NCBI GenBank assembly: GCA_022393335.1
Contig: JAJEKB010021106.1
Coordinates: 897,335-961,334, forward strand
Source: Macrotrachela quadricornifera
Lineage: Eukaryota; Rotifera; Eurotatoria; Philodinida; Philodinidae
Length of the DNA: 64,000 nucleotides
Reading direction: 5' to 3'
Shown: positions 1 to 11,208 of the stretch, one piece after another
Numbering within the stretch: the stretch's first letter is position 1
Layout of the letters: the number at the start of each line of letters is the position of its first letter
Notes under the pieces: model-generated
What the model was told of the DNA's origin: nothing
Seen by the model: only the letters and a program-made list of their open reading frames with translations
The model's database searches: none
Position numbers and translations under genes: made by a program

Positions 1-860
1 TACTAAAAAAGAAGGATACGATTCATTTCTCACTATCTCTTTTAAACTTCTACTTATGTAGGTTGAAATACATATTTGATTTCTACTAGAAATACATTCT
101 TTTCTTTTAGAAAAACTACATTTCTGCGCGACACTCTTCATAGGATGAAAAAGTGGAACGATGAATTTCTCACTATGTCTTTTAGACTTCTGTCTAGCAG
201 AATAAAAATGTATATTTGATTTCTCTTGGAATTATTTTCAACTCTCTTAAAAAACATCGATTTCTGCTTAATAGACTCCATAGGATGAAAAAGAAAAACA
301 ATGAATTTCTAACTATATCTTTTAAAGTTCTCTGTAAGAGGGTGGAAATGGATATTCGATTTGTGATAGAATTTTTTTCATATCTGTTAGAAAATATGCA
401 TTTCTGTTCGATATTCTCCTTATGATGAAAAAGCGAACTGATTAATTTGTCAATAAGTCTTTTTCACTTCTCCTGATGAAAGTAGAACTGGATATTTGAT
501 TTCTACTCGAACTTTTTTCATTTCTCCTAGCAAAAATCACTATCTGCTAGATACTCTTCTTAAAATGAAAAAGTAATATCATGAAGTTCTCACAATGGCT
601 TTAAATTTCTGCTAATGAAGCTAGAAATGAATATTTGATTTCCGCCTGAATCTTTTTCATTTCTGTTAGAAAATATCTCTTTCTGATAGATGCTCTCCTG
701 AGGATGAAAAAGTAAAAGGATGAATTTCTCACTATGTTGTTTAGACTTCTACAGATAAAGGTGGAAATGAATATCAGATTTCTCCTGGAATTACTTTCAG
801 TTCTCTTAGAAAATATCCATTTCTGCTGGAAAGACTGCTTAGGATGAAAAGGATAGGATT
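1..860. repeat. 140-bp tandem repeat array (satellite), cut by the window edge
   Basis: The landmark taGGATGAAAAAG or a close variant recurs at 141, 281, 421, 561, 700 and 840, a spacing of 140, 140, 140, 139 and 140 bp. Copies differ by many substitutions but almost no indels. Each unit appears to contain three related segments of about 47 bp, each with a (G)ATTTCT core, so 140 may be 3 x 47. The array continues to the left of the window. The small ORF at 216-425 lies wholly inside the array, and 140 is not a multiple of 3, so it is not taken as a gene. Confidence 0.9.
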
Positions 861-1684
861 GATTTCTGTGATTGTTTTAATTAAGCATTTCTTCTTGACT
901 TTGTGGGGATAAACGATTTCTGCTGGAAATGGAACAATTTCACGATTTTTGGGGATATTGTCTAGTCCTCACCACGCCGCGATGGACATCTGTGGCTTGA
1001 CCTGTAATGGAAATATACAAGTTTTTTTCGATGAAGTGACTTTCGTGTCACCCTGCATTAACAACTGGCACAGTTATATTGAGAAAAATGCTGCATAATT
1101 AGTTGTTTTTTACAAAAGAGAAAAAACTTCGATGATTTCATCCAGTGAAACTTCGATTTTCCCTGTTTATATTTATTAAGAGATAAAATGTTATCTGAAG
1201 TCTATCTATCTATTATTATATATCAAATGTTTTAATCTATTTAATATAAGAGTAAGAAAAATTGAAATTATATATTTAAAGAGATAGTTCATAATCAATT
1301 TGAATGTCTTAATTTTATATTTATTATACGACAAGATGCATCGATTTGAGTTGCTGATAAATATACACAATTAAATATTGTTCATCCTTCACTGAGCCGC
1401 TCATCTACGGGATAATGTCACTCAAGATATTTCATCTAGAGCTTTATTGTTCATCAAAAACATTTTCCGAGTAAGATCAAAATTTAAACAATATAAATAA
1501 AAATAAAAATAAAAATAAATTTTAAATTTTGGATTATTCATCGAGTTTATATTATATATATTTCAAGTTTGTTTAAAACTAATCACATATATATACTAAA
1601 CTATTATATTTATAGACTAAATTTCATATATCAATATACAAGAATATATCCCATATATACTGTCGATCCAGAAACATCTCAATT
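861..1684. other. AT-rich spacer, nothing recognised
   Basis: No ORF, RNA or clear repeat is visible. A slightly GC-richer patch lies at about 960-1060, just outside the 140-bp array; the rest is simple AT-rich sequence. Confidence 0.5.
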
Positions 1685-2738
1685 ATTCTCTTTCTCGTAG
1701 AGAAGAGTCTTAGAAACAAATTGTTTGCTTGCTTGATTGATTGTATGTCCGCAGGGTCAAAAAAACATCACAAACCGATTTTTCGAAAAAGGCATTTCTA
1801 GAGGTATTTCAATGCGAGAACTTCGAATCTGAAGTCTGCTCGGTGCTCATGTGGTATCAGCATTGATCAACTAATGTTAGGAATTGGTGAGATTTAGTAT
1901 TTTTCATCGAAAATAGGTGTTTTTTCACAAAATGATGATTTCATCATGGTGTGTGATGAACACCATTGCTGATTGTTATGGTATCAGCATTGATCAATTG
2001 ATGTTAGGAATTGATGAGGTTTGGTATATTTCATCGAAAATAAGTGTTTTTCCACGAAATGATGATTTCATCGTGGTGGATGATGAAGACCATTGCTGAT
2101 TATTATTCTCTTTCTCGTAGAGAAGAGTCTTGCAAACATAAATTGTCTGCTTGATTGATTGCTTGTATGTCCACACAAGGTCAAAAGAACATTTTACTAA
2201 TATTTTCTATAAAACTTAACCAAACGGTAATGGGGGTCCAGGAATCCGAATCCGATGTTAGTTTTTTAAAATTTTTTCAGGCTCTAGTTCTTAAATAAAC
2301 GATTAATTTTTAACAAAAAACATTTGTTTTTATGAAGTTTGGTGAAAGGAAGGTGAGGTTGGGGAACTTACATCTTACTTCGGTTTTTTTAATTTTATAA
2401 GTGAATAGCTTGATGGTAGTTTAGAAACACGATTTCTACGAGAAAGAGAATAATAATCAGCAATGGTGTTCATCACACACCACGTTGAAATCATCATTTC
2501 GTGAAAAAACACCTATTTTCGATGAAAAATACCAAACCTCACCAATTCCTAACATTAGTTGATTAATGCTGATACCACATGATCACCGAACAGACTTTAG
2601 ATACGAAGTCCCCGCATTGAAATACCTCTAGAAATGCGTTTTTCGAAAAATTGGTTTTTGATGTTTTTTTGACCCTGGGGATAGACAAACAAACAAACAA
2701 TTTATGTTTACTGCACTCTTCTCTACGAGAAAGAGAAT
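1685..2738. mobile_element. Composite foldback repeat, modules X-Y-X' joined at a quasi-palindromic motif
   Basis: Motif CTCTTTCTCGTAGAGAAGAG, or its inner part, occurs at about 1688 (+), 2108 (+), 2435 (-) and 2716 (-). Module X (1685-2104) reappears inverted and shorter at 2450-2738, giving long inverted ends around module Y (2105-2451). The left X contains a 127-bp tandem duplication: GGTATCAGCATTGATCAA starts at 1853 and again at 1980. Y alone recurs at 19670-20136; Y plus X recurs inverted at 23453-24208. No ORF for a transposase or recombinase is present and no target duplication was found. The family was not recognised. Confidence 0.8.
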
Positions 2739-2889
2739 AACACGTAAATTATTTGTTGTTTTCATTTTAGGAAAGAATACCTACTTATTTTATTAAATTC
2801 TTCACATTCATATCATATGATGTATAAATAATTACTATAGTTACTTAGTTACTAGTAACTAATAACTTCAAGTTACTAGTAAAGTAAAT

Positions 2890-2998
2890 GTAAAGTGCCA
2901 CCCTTACTGCGAACATATTGGTGAGGTCTATGCATTACTTAAAGATTATACAGCTGCACTAATATTTTATAAAAATACGCTGAGCAAGCTATTGCCAT
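2890..2998 (+). pseudogene. TPR-repeat fragment (kinesin-light-chain type)
   Basis: Reading the frame that includes position 2911 gives HIGEVYALLKDYTAALIFYK, which fits one tetratricopeptide repeat (the pattern NIGxVYxxxxDYxxALxxYxxxL). The frame runs only about 35 codons before the resemblance is lost, and no start codon or flanking repeats can be followed. It lies 150 bp after the composite repeat, so the rest of the gene may have been lost by rearrangement. It could share ancestry with the TPR unit at about 5020-5100. TPR units are protein-interaction helices; no function is claimed for this remnant. Confidence 0.55.
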
Positions 2999-4419
2999 TG
3001 TTTGTCATACTTTTGCATCTCACGATTTCGAAACAAAAGAAATCGAAAATGATACTAATTACTTTCATCAGAAACGATGATGTACAGACATCTACTACTT
3101 CGATAATATTTCAAAAACGTTTCCCATTCAAAACGTAGATTATGTAATTTATTCAAAGGAAAAATATATGATTTTGGACAGCAAAATTATCTCAAACTGT
3201 TTCTACATATTAGTGATCGAGCTTAGGTTTTTCAAAGAGAAAACAATGTATTCGTTGGACAATATAAGAGAAATACAATTATTTGAATAGTTATGAAGTC
3301 ATAACTTCCTAATGAGATCCTTAAGCAAAACGCATGAAGATAAGGGTAGAAATGTTGATATTTGCATGCATCTACCAACTAAAGGTAAAGACGGAAATGT
3401 GAACAGATCTCTTGATTTCTAGGTGCTTATTCATCTTTTAGTCGTTGCACAACAGTGTCAATTCGAAAATCTCAACCTTTTGATCAAATAGATTTAATGT
3501 TTGATCTTGTGTTCAGTGATGTAAATTTTTTGAAAATATTTTGTTCGCCTCTTGTTATACACAAGTATTTGAATTTTATTGGTGTGCTGAACAGATGGGT
3601 TGATAAATTATCATTATCAATCTTCTCGTTTTTTGAACAAACAATTCTTCATTTTTATTCATTCAACTGGTTGGAATACACCATTATTCACGGTCCAACA
3701 AATTGAATCTTGAGAAGTAAACATCACTGCATACAATGCCAAATTGATGTGAACAGCTCTTCCGTTATTATAACAGTCAAAAACAAATATATCCTATTGC
3801 TCACGACGACGATTGTGACATATGTCAAAGTAATTTAGAAGAACCATTGATGTACGAATCAAATGGACAATAGTAGTCGAGGCTTTTCTTCCAATTTTTT
3901 CTCTCATAAAAGTGAGTGTGCTTGAGATGATATTCTAATATCCATACTCGTATACCAGTTACTATTTTCTATCGATCAGAAGTAAAATAAACGTCGTTTA
4001 ATTGATTCTCCTCTTACTTACTAAAAATAAGAACCTTTTGAAATAAAAAATAAGTAAAAATAACAGTTATATTTTTCTATAAACACTGACATATTACAAA
4101 AAGAATGATTCATTTTAAAAAATGCGTTGAATATCGTCGAGTGTATAAAAAACAGAAAAAAAGAATACAATGTACTTGTATTGAGAATATACTCAAGTAG
4201 TGCTTATACAATTATATTTCTTAAGTAGGAAGAATTATTCATCATAATTTGTGTCATTCATATCATAAGTATCACGAACACTATATGTGCTGCTTAATAT
4301 GGATTATGAAAATTCTAAACTAAATAGAAATGTTCAACAAAATAAGAGCAATCTATTTACTAGGAAAAAAACTAAGTCGATTCATTTATATTAATTTGGT
4401 TCGATAAAAAATCAAATCA
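2999..4419. other. Intergenic, decayed sequence
   Basis: An 83-codon ORF at 3455-3706 has no recognisable motif. Its Phe/Leu/Ile-rich composition is what AT-rich DNA gives by chance, so it is not called as a gene. 3900-4400 is AT-rich with no recognisable content. Confidence 0.4.
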
Positions 4420-5103
4420 ATAATACGCTTGATACTGTTCGTACAAAGACTTTGCTTCGGCAGTGTCGATAATTATAACAAATATACAGAATTAATTAGT
4501 CGATATTGGAATGTAACAGATGTATGTACTGATCAATAAACATTAGAAAAGAGTATTCAACGTGAAATTCCTTTGTTAAAATACTATATGTTTATCAATC
4601 AAAGTTTAAAATCAATAAGACCATTAAATTTATCAAAAGATTCTTGTGAAAATAGTGAATCTTATTTTTCTTATCTTCTATTCATCGAATTATTTAAACA
4701 AATGCCACAAACAAAAGCAAGAAAGAATTGATTTATTTCATTCGACATATACATCTGATAAAACATTTTGAGTAGAAGATGTCACTTTGTATTCTATATT
4801 ATTGATCTTTGTGCTCAGTTGAAACAAATTCATAAAAAACAAAATATTCAAGACCGTTTAAAACTTTATCGTAATCAAGAAAAAATGGTCACACAAAAAT
4901 TAAAAAATCTATGTTCCAATATTGATGGTTGCATATTAACAAATGGGATTTATTCAACAAGCCTATGAGATAAAAAAGATTCGATTATCTTTCAATCATC
5001 CGAGTCTCTGAGTGACACTAAACAGTATTAGTAATTATTATCAAGCAATTGGAGAATATCCTGAAGCACTCCCATTATTAGTTGAAAGCGTTGTAATGCA
5101 ATA
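4420..5103 (+). pseudogene. Decayed ADP-ribosyltransferase (R-S-E type) plus TPR gene
   Basis: Three frame-shifted pieces line up with the ART-TPR proteins common in bdelloid rotifers. First, 4560-4730 gives SYFSYLLFIELFKQMPQTKA, like the helical region before the ART domain. Second, 4768-4968 gives LKLYRNQ, where R is the usual NAD-pocket arginine, and then GIYSTSL, the STS motif of R-S-E ARTs; a stop follows at once, so the catalytic Glu part is missing. Third, at about 4950-5103 another frame reads into IRLSFNHPSL and YYQAIGEYPEALPLLVES, a TPR unit with the NHPxL linker typical of kinesin-light-chain repeats. At least four stops or frameshifts and a deletion of half the ART domain make it non-functional. 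The family assignment is from recalled motifs only. Confidence 0.65.
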
Positions 5104-5881
5104 ATGATCAGCATAATACAGCGATCAATATATAACATACGAACAAATTTTGTCTACCTTGTTAATATGAGTAAAATATATATCTTTATTACAATCCAAT
5201 GTAAAAACTAATTGTTCAGAATTATAAGTTTATGATAATTCGGAGAAGATCGTTACACTTGACATACTACCCGATGAACATTTTTCTATAGTTCGTTTTA
5301 TAATATCATAAATATAGAGAGAAAATTGTTGATCAATATAAAATGGTGTTCGATTTTATTAAGAATTGATACAATTTCAATTGAATAATAATAATTTGGT
5401 GCAAACCATTTTCTCATTCCACTTTGTGTTAAAATTTAAATATTTAAATTTGGATCTAAGTAGAAATTACGAAAATTTTCATTACTATGAACTAGAATTA
5501 TTCCCTCTTTATTGTAATTGTTATTGTACCAAACTTTAACAAATGAATTTGTTTTATTAGGACGATCAAGGACATAGATATCATGTGTTTCACTGACATA
5601 AATTCTTAAAGGATTAAAAATCCATCTACGACTAACAGTTGTACGAACTGTTTGATCAGTAATATTATATTTTTGAATTCTTAAATTACCAGAATCAAGA
5701 ATATATAGAATATCATCACAAGTGATAAATAATTGAGATGGTCAACATAGCTGTTCTCTAGCAGAACCACATCCAAGTACAGAATTACCTAGAATGACTT
5801 CACCAGTCTGCATCCATATTGAATTTGATGGTATTTCACATGAAATATCATCAGTTTCGTTATCAAATGAACTGATCATAT

Positions 5882-5927
5882 CTAAAAAGCAAGAAAAGTA
5901 TCCTCTGAGGAAATTCTAGTTACTTAC
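5882..5927 (-). other. 46-bp intron of the NHL-propeller gene
   Basis: The minus-strand donor is CAATA|GTAAGTAAC and the acceptor TTGCTTTTTAG|ATATG. Splicing joins IIEREVTLYN to MISSFDNE in one frame, which supports it. The upstream frame reaches this exon only after a frameshift near 5960. Confidence 0.6.
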
Positions 5928-6874
5928 TATTGTAGAGCGTGACTTCACGTTCAATTATATACTTTTATATCTAACACATAGATATCACCATTTGTTTCAT
6001 CATATGCCATAGCTTCAAATTTTATTGCAGAATTTAGTATTTCAATACCTGTAAAACCAGATATTTCAAGTTTACTATGTAATTTTGCTAGATTTCGACC
6101 ATAGACAATGAAGTTTCCATGGCAATCTGGTACAATATTGCGTGCATAAGCATATAAATGTGAAAGAACAGTTTCACCTTGTTCTACATTAGATGACCAT
6201 TTTTGGATGCGTACGTTTTGCTGATCTACTACAAAGAGATCAGAGTTTGTTTCGTTTAAATAGATACTAAAAGGTTCATTAAGCTGATTGTGGTTAGATC
6301 CTTGTATACCATTGCCAGCTGCTACTGTGAAGTTAGAATAGGAAGGTGCATAGTATTTCACAACACGATGATTCTCAGTTTCAGCTACGTAAATATTCTT
6401 ATTTTTATCGACATAAAATCTAAAACAATTTCCTTTGCTCATTAAAAGTCTTCTTCCTTCTTTAGCTTGCTTTGACCAAAGCCAAACACTATATGTAAAA
6501 CTAGATTTAGAAACATTCTGAGGATAACTGTTGCCGTACTGTACATCCAAAACATATAAGTTATCATCAATATCGATAAAGCATGAGCGCATTTCTTTTA
6601 AACCCAGCTTATAATCACTACCTTCTCCAAGAATAAGAAAACCTTGTTCCAGAGAATTGATATCAAACATAATTATACGATCAGTTTCTGTTACACAAAA
6701 GCCGTTTTCTTTGCTGATCGAAGAATAAATCTGTACTTGCCTGTCTATTTTCGCGAAATTTCCAGTAATAATTTTGTAAATTTTGTCCAACAAGTTTTTG
6801 ACCAGTTTGATTATAGATAGATGTACGAGAGGGTAAGCACGTTTTTAATGTTAAATTGCTAATGATTAAATCAA

Positions 6875-6934
6875 CTGAAAGATAGAAGATATGTAAGAAA
6901 AAGTACAAAATAGTATTTGTAATTCTTTCCTTAC
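6875..6934 (-). other. 60-bp intron of the NHL-propeller gene
   Basis: On the minus strand the donor is CCAA|GTAAGG and the acceptor CTATCTTTCAG|TTGAT. Removal keeps the frame: the split codon becomes A+TT. Such short GT-AG introns are usual in bdelloids. Confidence 0.75.
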
Positions 6935-7226
6935 TTGGTGGAGTTCTAGTTGTATAGGGTCGTTTCATAGTGGATCTTGTAGTACGAGTTGGAACTGTTC
7001 CAGTAATACTATTAATATTAGTTCGTTTGTTTAATAATAATGACAGACAAGTTATCAGAATAATGTTGACTATAATAATAAAAACTATAATTGAAATAAG
7101 TACTTTGAAATGACTTTTAAAGAAAGTCTTGAATGATCGAGATTGACGATCTTCGTAGACTGGATCACTGGGTAAGCCTAATTCCGTAAAGTTCATCATC
7201 TCATATTTATATGATCGCAGAAGCAA

Positions 7227-8844
7227 AAAGAAAAATAAGTTTAGAATAATAAAATGTGTGCTTTATTGCAAATATATACATATACTGTCTTTACAGAGCG
7301 TGTATCATCTATGAGTAATACTAAGTGTGCTACTGTTCTTTTTCTCAATAGAATATATTTATGTAAGAAAAAAAAGAAAGTAAACTTCTATTCAAAGAAT
7401 ACAAATATTTTAGGCTATAATTAGATCAGACAAACGTAGGAGTTGATTGAGTGCATACATTGACTACACTTTTTGAGAGTGATGGTGAAGATAAGTTAAT
7501 TATGAAACCTTAAGTAAGACAAGATGAGCTTTCATTTTATTTATGTATAATCATAACACATATATAAAATAGTTATCGAACTTCCACAGTTGGCATGCTT
7601 TATCTAACACGAAAGATTAGATAAAAAGCATCGCATAACTCATGTAAAAAATCAGATTAAAATTCACTATACCTCCCATATTCATTCCTAACTCTTTATA
7701 TTCATCTAATGATAACTGTCTATTTATCGTTCATCGCTTATCTTTAATCTCTCTGGTTCCTATGTTTATATCCAGCCACCTATAACTATCTATTTATAAC
7801 TTCGTGTACACATCTTTTATATCTGCCTGTGTCTAACCCTTTGTAACTACCTATTTCTAATTGTTCATATCCGTCCTTGGTCCTATACTTATCTATATTC
7901 ATTAGATCCATCTGTTTCTAACATTTATTTCTAGCCCTTATATCTATTACTCAAGTCTCTACTTGTCCATATTTCTTTCTCCTATACTTTGTACTCTCTT
8001 TTGATCGATTTTAAAGTCAAATTTCGATGTAATTGATGTAAACTCATAATTAAAAATATGCCAAGAAAATATAGTTTCCACTTAAATTCTTCTTCTTCAT
8101 CTGTCTCAAAATCACGTTCATTTTCATCATAAAAATCGCTGTTCTCATCAAAAGTCAAATCAGTTATATTACTTATTTTTTATCAGAATCCATATCCTTC
8201 TTGTTGCGCATTAGAATTGCCTTCCAATCAAGGGCAAATATATGTGTACATGTGTGTGATGTCTTGCGGCCATGAACATACAGAAAGAAAAAAATTAATG
8301 ATAGAAAAATCTGTAACATATAATGCAAAAGTAATAAAAGATAATCCGAATGTTAGATATCGATACTTCATAATTCTGTTTTCGAGTTGATCTATATTTC
8401 ATTGTGCATTTGTTGTTTTCAATGAAGGCTGATTACGAACGCCACCTAATATACTTTTTTGAGAGATATGATATTCAGACAAAGACAAAAAGAAAAGAAA
8501 ACATATTAAGGTAGTACCTTTACACAGATACTCCGAAAGTTTTCTAGAATACTCATTTTGAATTGTTTCCAAGAGGCTGCATTCTGCGTAGATCGAGGTA
8601 TAGATTATAGTTATTTCCTCAGTAAGAGGTGCCAAACTTCTGTTCATTCATTGCTAACTATGTAATGTAGAGAATTTCTAATTATAGTTGAAAGTCAAAA
8701 ATGTATTTCTTTTACTTATTGAATATACAATATGAATTTTCTTTGACAAGTTCTTCTTGATCTGATTAACACCAAGGTAAGATTGATATATGAATTAAAT
8801 GGTTACAAGATCAATTACCTTCAACATGTTCTATTTTTACTTCT
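7227..8844. other. Intergenic; pyrimidine-rich degenerate repeat and possible decayed minus-strand exons
   Basis: 7670-8000 is C/T-rich on the + strand with loosely repeated CTATTTCTAA / CATATC words about 40 bp apart, suggesting an old minisatellite. On the minus strand 8647-8399 has an 82-codon ORF, 8371-8231 a 47-codon ORF starting with a hydrophobic stretch (MKYRYLTFGLSFITFALYV), and 8150-8000 an acidic stretch followed by a hydrophobic one (LYFLGIFLIMSL). These could be exons of one unrecognised membrane or secreted protein gene, but no splice chain could be confirmed. Confidence 0.3.
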
Positions 8845-9101
8845 TTTCATTTTTCAGAGAGAAGATCTAGTTGATTCTTATGACTAAGTTATTCGTGTTG
8901 TCTTTAATCACAAATCCTCAAAGTTACGATCGAAGTGATCAAAAAGTCTTGTCCTTTTTCAGTATAATCAATGCATTCTTAACATTTTATCATTTATTTT
9001 CACCTTCAAGCTTAACATTTAATGTTATAATCAACAAAGAATTGATAAGAAAAAAGAAATAGATCTTTTCATTACTATTTTACTTTGATTTTCTTCCTCA
9101 A

Positions 9102-9659
9102 ATGGCACAAATGTATTATACATTAAACATGCATTCACTCTTCTTATTTTTGTGTATTCTTCTTACTTTAACATCCTTTATTCAAGGCAAAGGAACTAAA
9201 CCACGAAACAATTTTAAATGCAAATCACTCGAGAAACCTACACGTATTGATGTTTCGATCGAAACAGGTTCACAGCCAGATGCCGGCACTGACAGTCAAA
9301 TTCGCTTTTTCCTTCGTGATTCTCAAGGTGTTGTATGTACAGCTAAAGATTTGGATAATTCTGGTGATGATCACGAGCGAAATTCTATTGATCGTTTTGC
9401 ACTCTGTTGTCCAGAAGATTTTGCCAAATCCAATAATTTGTTAAGCACGCTTTTAGTCAGTCATCAGCGAGGTAATAAAGGTAGTGGTGACGACTGGTTT
9501 ATCGAGCGCATCGAAGTGTTTAGAAACGACTTTGTACTATTTGAATATCGTTTTCATGCTTGGACCGATCCTTACAACGTTATAATGTTTGGAGCTTCTC
9601 ATGTGACAGGTTCACATTTAAATAATGGAAAGCCGTCATATTCTCTTATTCGCTTTTAA
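9102..9659 (+). CDS. Secreted PLAT/LH2-like domain protein, copy 1
   Basis: A single-exon ORF of 185 codons. The N-terminus is a signal peptide: a hydrophobic core at residues about 12-25 (SLFLFLCILLTLTSF) with likely cleavage near IQG|KG at 29-30, so the product is probably exported. Residues about 48-140 resemble a PLAT (LH2) beta-sandwich: IDVSIETGSQPDAGTDSQI, then ERNSIDRFAL, then GSGDDWFIERIEVF, matching the family's xTGxxxxAGTDAxI, RGSxDxF and WxxxxIxV signatures. Cysteines at 40, 79, 102 and 103 could form two disulfides. PLAT domains bind lipids or proteins; the ligand here is unknown. A second start, MHSLFLF at codon 10, would also leave an intact signal. AATAAA follows at 9702. Intact and probably expressed. 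Confidence 0.85.
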   Translation: MAQMYYTLNMHSLFLFLCILLTLTSFIQGKGTKPRNNFKCKSLEKPTRIDVSIETGSQPDAGTDSQIRFFLRDSQGVVCTAKDLDNSGDDHERNSIDRFALCCPEDFAKSNNLLSTLLVSHQRGNKGSGDDWFIERIEVFRNDFVLFEYRFHAWTDPYNVIMFGASHVTGSHLNNGKPSYSLIRF

Positions 9660-9701
9660 AATATTTTTATTTTTCTTCCCAATATTAATTTCTATTATTT
9701 G

Positions 9702-9707
9702 AATAAA
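9702..9707 (+). promoter_or_regulatory. Poly(A) signal of PLAT-like gene 1
   Basis: AATAAA starts 43 bases after the stop codon, in the 3' flank shared with copy 2. Confidence 0.6.
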
Positions 9708-9759
9708 ATAAATTATCATTGCTACTCCTAATAAATCTCTTGATTGTTTCTTAGATAAC

Positions 9760-10394
9760 TTTTTACACGATTCTCTTCATAATTGTCTATATATGATAGT
9801 AATCAACGCCAGTGAATTCCAACTAAATTGGAATTTCAAAGGAGTTTGCTCATCCTCACTTCTCAATGAGCAGGTAAAAAACCTCAATTACATGAATTCT
9901 CACCATTTTTCCAATCATTATCATAATCCTTTTCAGTTATTTGTTTTTCAACAATTCATCTAAATCAGGTTAATGAGAGAATCGCATCGAGCTTGAAACT
10001 GACGATAGTTTGATAATAACAATTGATCTTTTGATTATATTTAACGAGTCGAATACAAACCTTTTCTTCTAATACTAACAACTATTTGCTATAGTAAATA
10101 TATTACCAATAAGTAAAGCTACACAATAGCTAACTACATTCTGAAACTTCGACTTCAAACTCAAGCTTTAAAAAACGAAACCATGTAGGTCGAGTTTTCC
10201 ATAGATATAAATCTCGATCGTTATACAAAATTATCAGAAGATATCAATATGATATCTAGTAGTAGTTGCATGTAAAAGAAAGATTATTTTAACCTCACTA
10301 GGATTGAAAAAACTTTCGAGAAGGATCTAAAGATAATATTCGGGTTGGGTATACATTTTTTATTATGATGATTATCTGCTGATTTCTTTTCCCT
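9760..10394. other. Spacer between the two PLAT-like genes
   Basis: AT-rich sequence without a convincing ORF. It is the part of the 1496-bp unit that has no counterpart after copy 2 within the duplicated stretch. Confidence 0.45.
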
Positions 10395-10597
10395 TTTTAG
10401 AAATGAGGTCAAATCGATTCTTATGATCAAGGTATCAAAAAGTTTTGTCCTTTTGCTGTTTAATCAATGCATTATTAACATTTCATCATTTATTTTCACC
10501 TTCAAGCTTAACATTTAATATTATAATCAGCAAGAAATTGATAAGAAAAAAGAAGCAGATCTTTTCATTACTATTTTACTTTGATTTTCTATTTTAA

Positions 10598-11155
10598 ATG
10601 GCACAAGTGCATTATACATTAAACATGTATTCACTCTTCTCGTTTTTGTGTATTCTTCTTACTTTAACATCCTTTATTCAAGGCAAAGGAACTAAACCAC
10701 CGAACAATTTTCAATGTAATTCATTCAACAACTCTACACGTATTGATGTTTCGATCGAAACAGGTTCACAGCTATTTGCCGCTACTCCCAACCGAATTCG
10801 CCTACTTCTTCGTGATTCTCAAGGTGTTGTATGTACAGCTAACGATTTGGATAATTCTGGTGATGATCACGAGCGGAACTCTATTGATCATTATGCGATC
10901 TGTTGTCCAGAAAATTTTTCCAAAGGAAATGGTTCGTTAAGCCTTCTTTTACTTAATCAAAATGGAGGGTACAGAGGCTCTTGTAATAATTGGTTTATCG
11001 AGCGCATCGAAGTGTTTAAAAACAATTTCGTACTATTCGAGCATCGTTTTCATACATGGACCAAACCTCGAAAAACTGCATTATTCGGAGTCTCCAAACT
11101 AGCAGATTCACAATCAAATAAATTGAAACCATTGTATACTTTGATTCGTCAATAA
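10598..11155 (+). CDS. Secreted PLAT/LH2-like domain protein, copy 2
   Basis: A 185-codon single-exon ORF, the tandem paralogue of the gene 1.5 kb upstream. By hand alignment 124 of 185 residues match with no gaps. The signal peptide and the block GVVCTAxDLDNSGDDHERNS are nearly unchanged, and all four cysteines are kept, with a fifth in GSCNNWF. The ligand-facing part differs: the AGTD motif of copy 1 is AATP here, and the loop after CCPE and the C-terminal 40 residues are strongly changed. Equal length with concentrated differences suggests divergence under constraint rather than decay. Upstream there is about 200 bp of sequence shared with copy 1; AATAAA follows at 11203. The PLAT-like assignment is a motif-level inference. 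Confidence 0.82.
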   Translation: MAQVHYTLNMYSLFSFLCILLTLTSFIQGKGTKPPNNFQCNSFNNSTRIDVSIETGSQLFAATPNRIRLLLRDSQGVVCTANDLDNSGDDHERNSIDHYAICCPENFSKGNGSLSLLLLNQNGGYRGSCNNWFIERIEVFKNNFVLFEHRFHTWTKPRKTALFGVSKLADSQSNKLKPLYTLIRQ

Positions 11156-11202
11156 AATATTTCTATTTTTTCGTAAAGTATTAATTCTTAAATTTTGATT
11201 AA

Positions 11203-11208
11203 AATAAA
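11203..11208 (+). promoter_or_regulatory. Poly(A) signal of PLAT-like gene 2
   Basis: AATAAA, 48 bases after the stop codon, at the same relative place as in copy 1. Confidence 0.6.

Larger units (their letters stand above)
5298..7226 (-). pseudogene. Type II membrane protein with NHL-type beta-propeller, disrupted
   Basis: Exon 1 (7226-6935) encodes a short cytosolic tail, one membrane helix (residues about 42-65) and a Thr/Arg-rich stalk. Exon 2 carries NHL-like units, for example NKNIYVAETENHRVVKYY and NSDLFVVDQQNVRIQKW; exon 3 adds DDILYILDSGNLRIQKYN. NHL units form an extracellular propeller used for binding. Two spliceable introns are visible (6934-6875, 5927-5882). Breaks: a one-base surplus in an A-run near 6707 moves the frame from FFDQQR to NGFCVTETD; another shift lies near 5960; there is a TGA after GSAREQLC (about 5744) and a TAA after LDPNLNI (about 5438). 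Four lesions suggest a pseudogene, although the A-run shift could be a sequencing error. The neighbouring ART-TPR remnant is on the opposite strand. Confidence 0.7.

Noticed and set aside
216..425. 69-codon ORF
   Set aside because: Lies inside the 140-bp array; the unit length is not a multiple of 3 and neighbouring units do not keep the frame.
1917..2176. Opposed 60-codon ORFs
   Set aside because: They fall within module X of a repeat and are not open in its other copies.
1685..2738. Helitron interpretation because of terminal hairpins
   Set aside because: No 5' TC / 3' CTRR termini; the hairpin motif is present at both ends and at internal junctions, and long inverted repeats are atypical of Helitrons.
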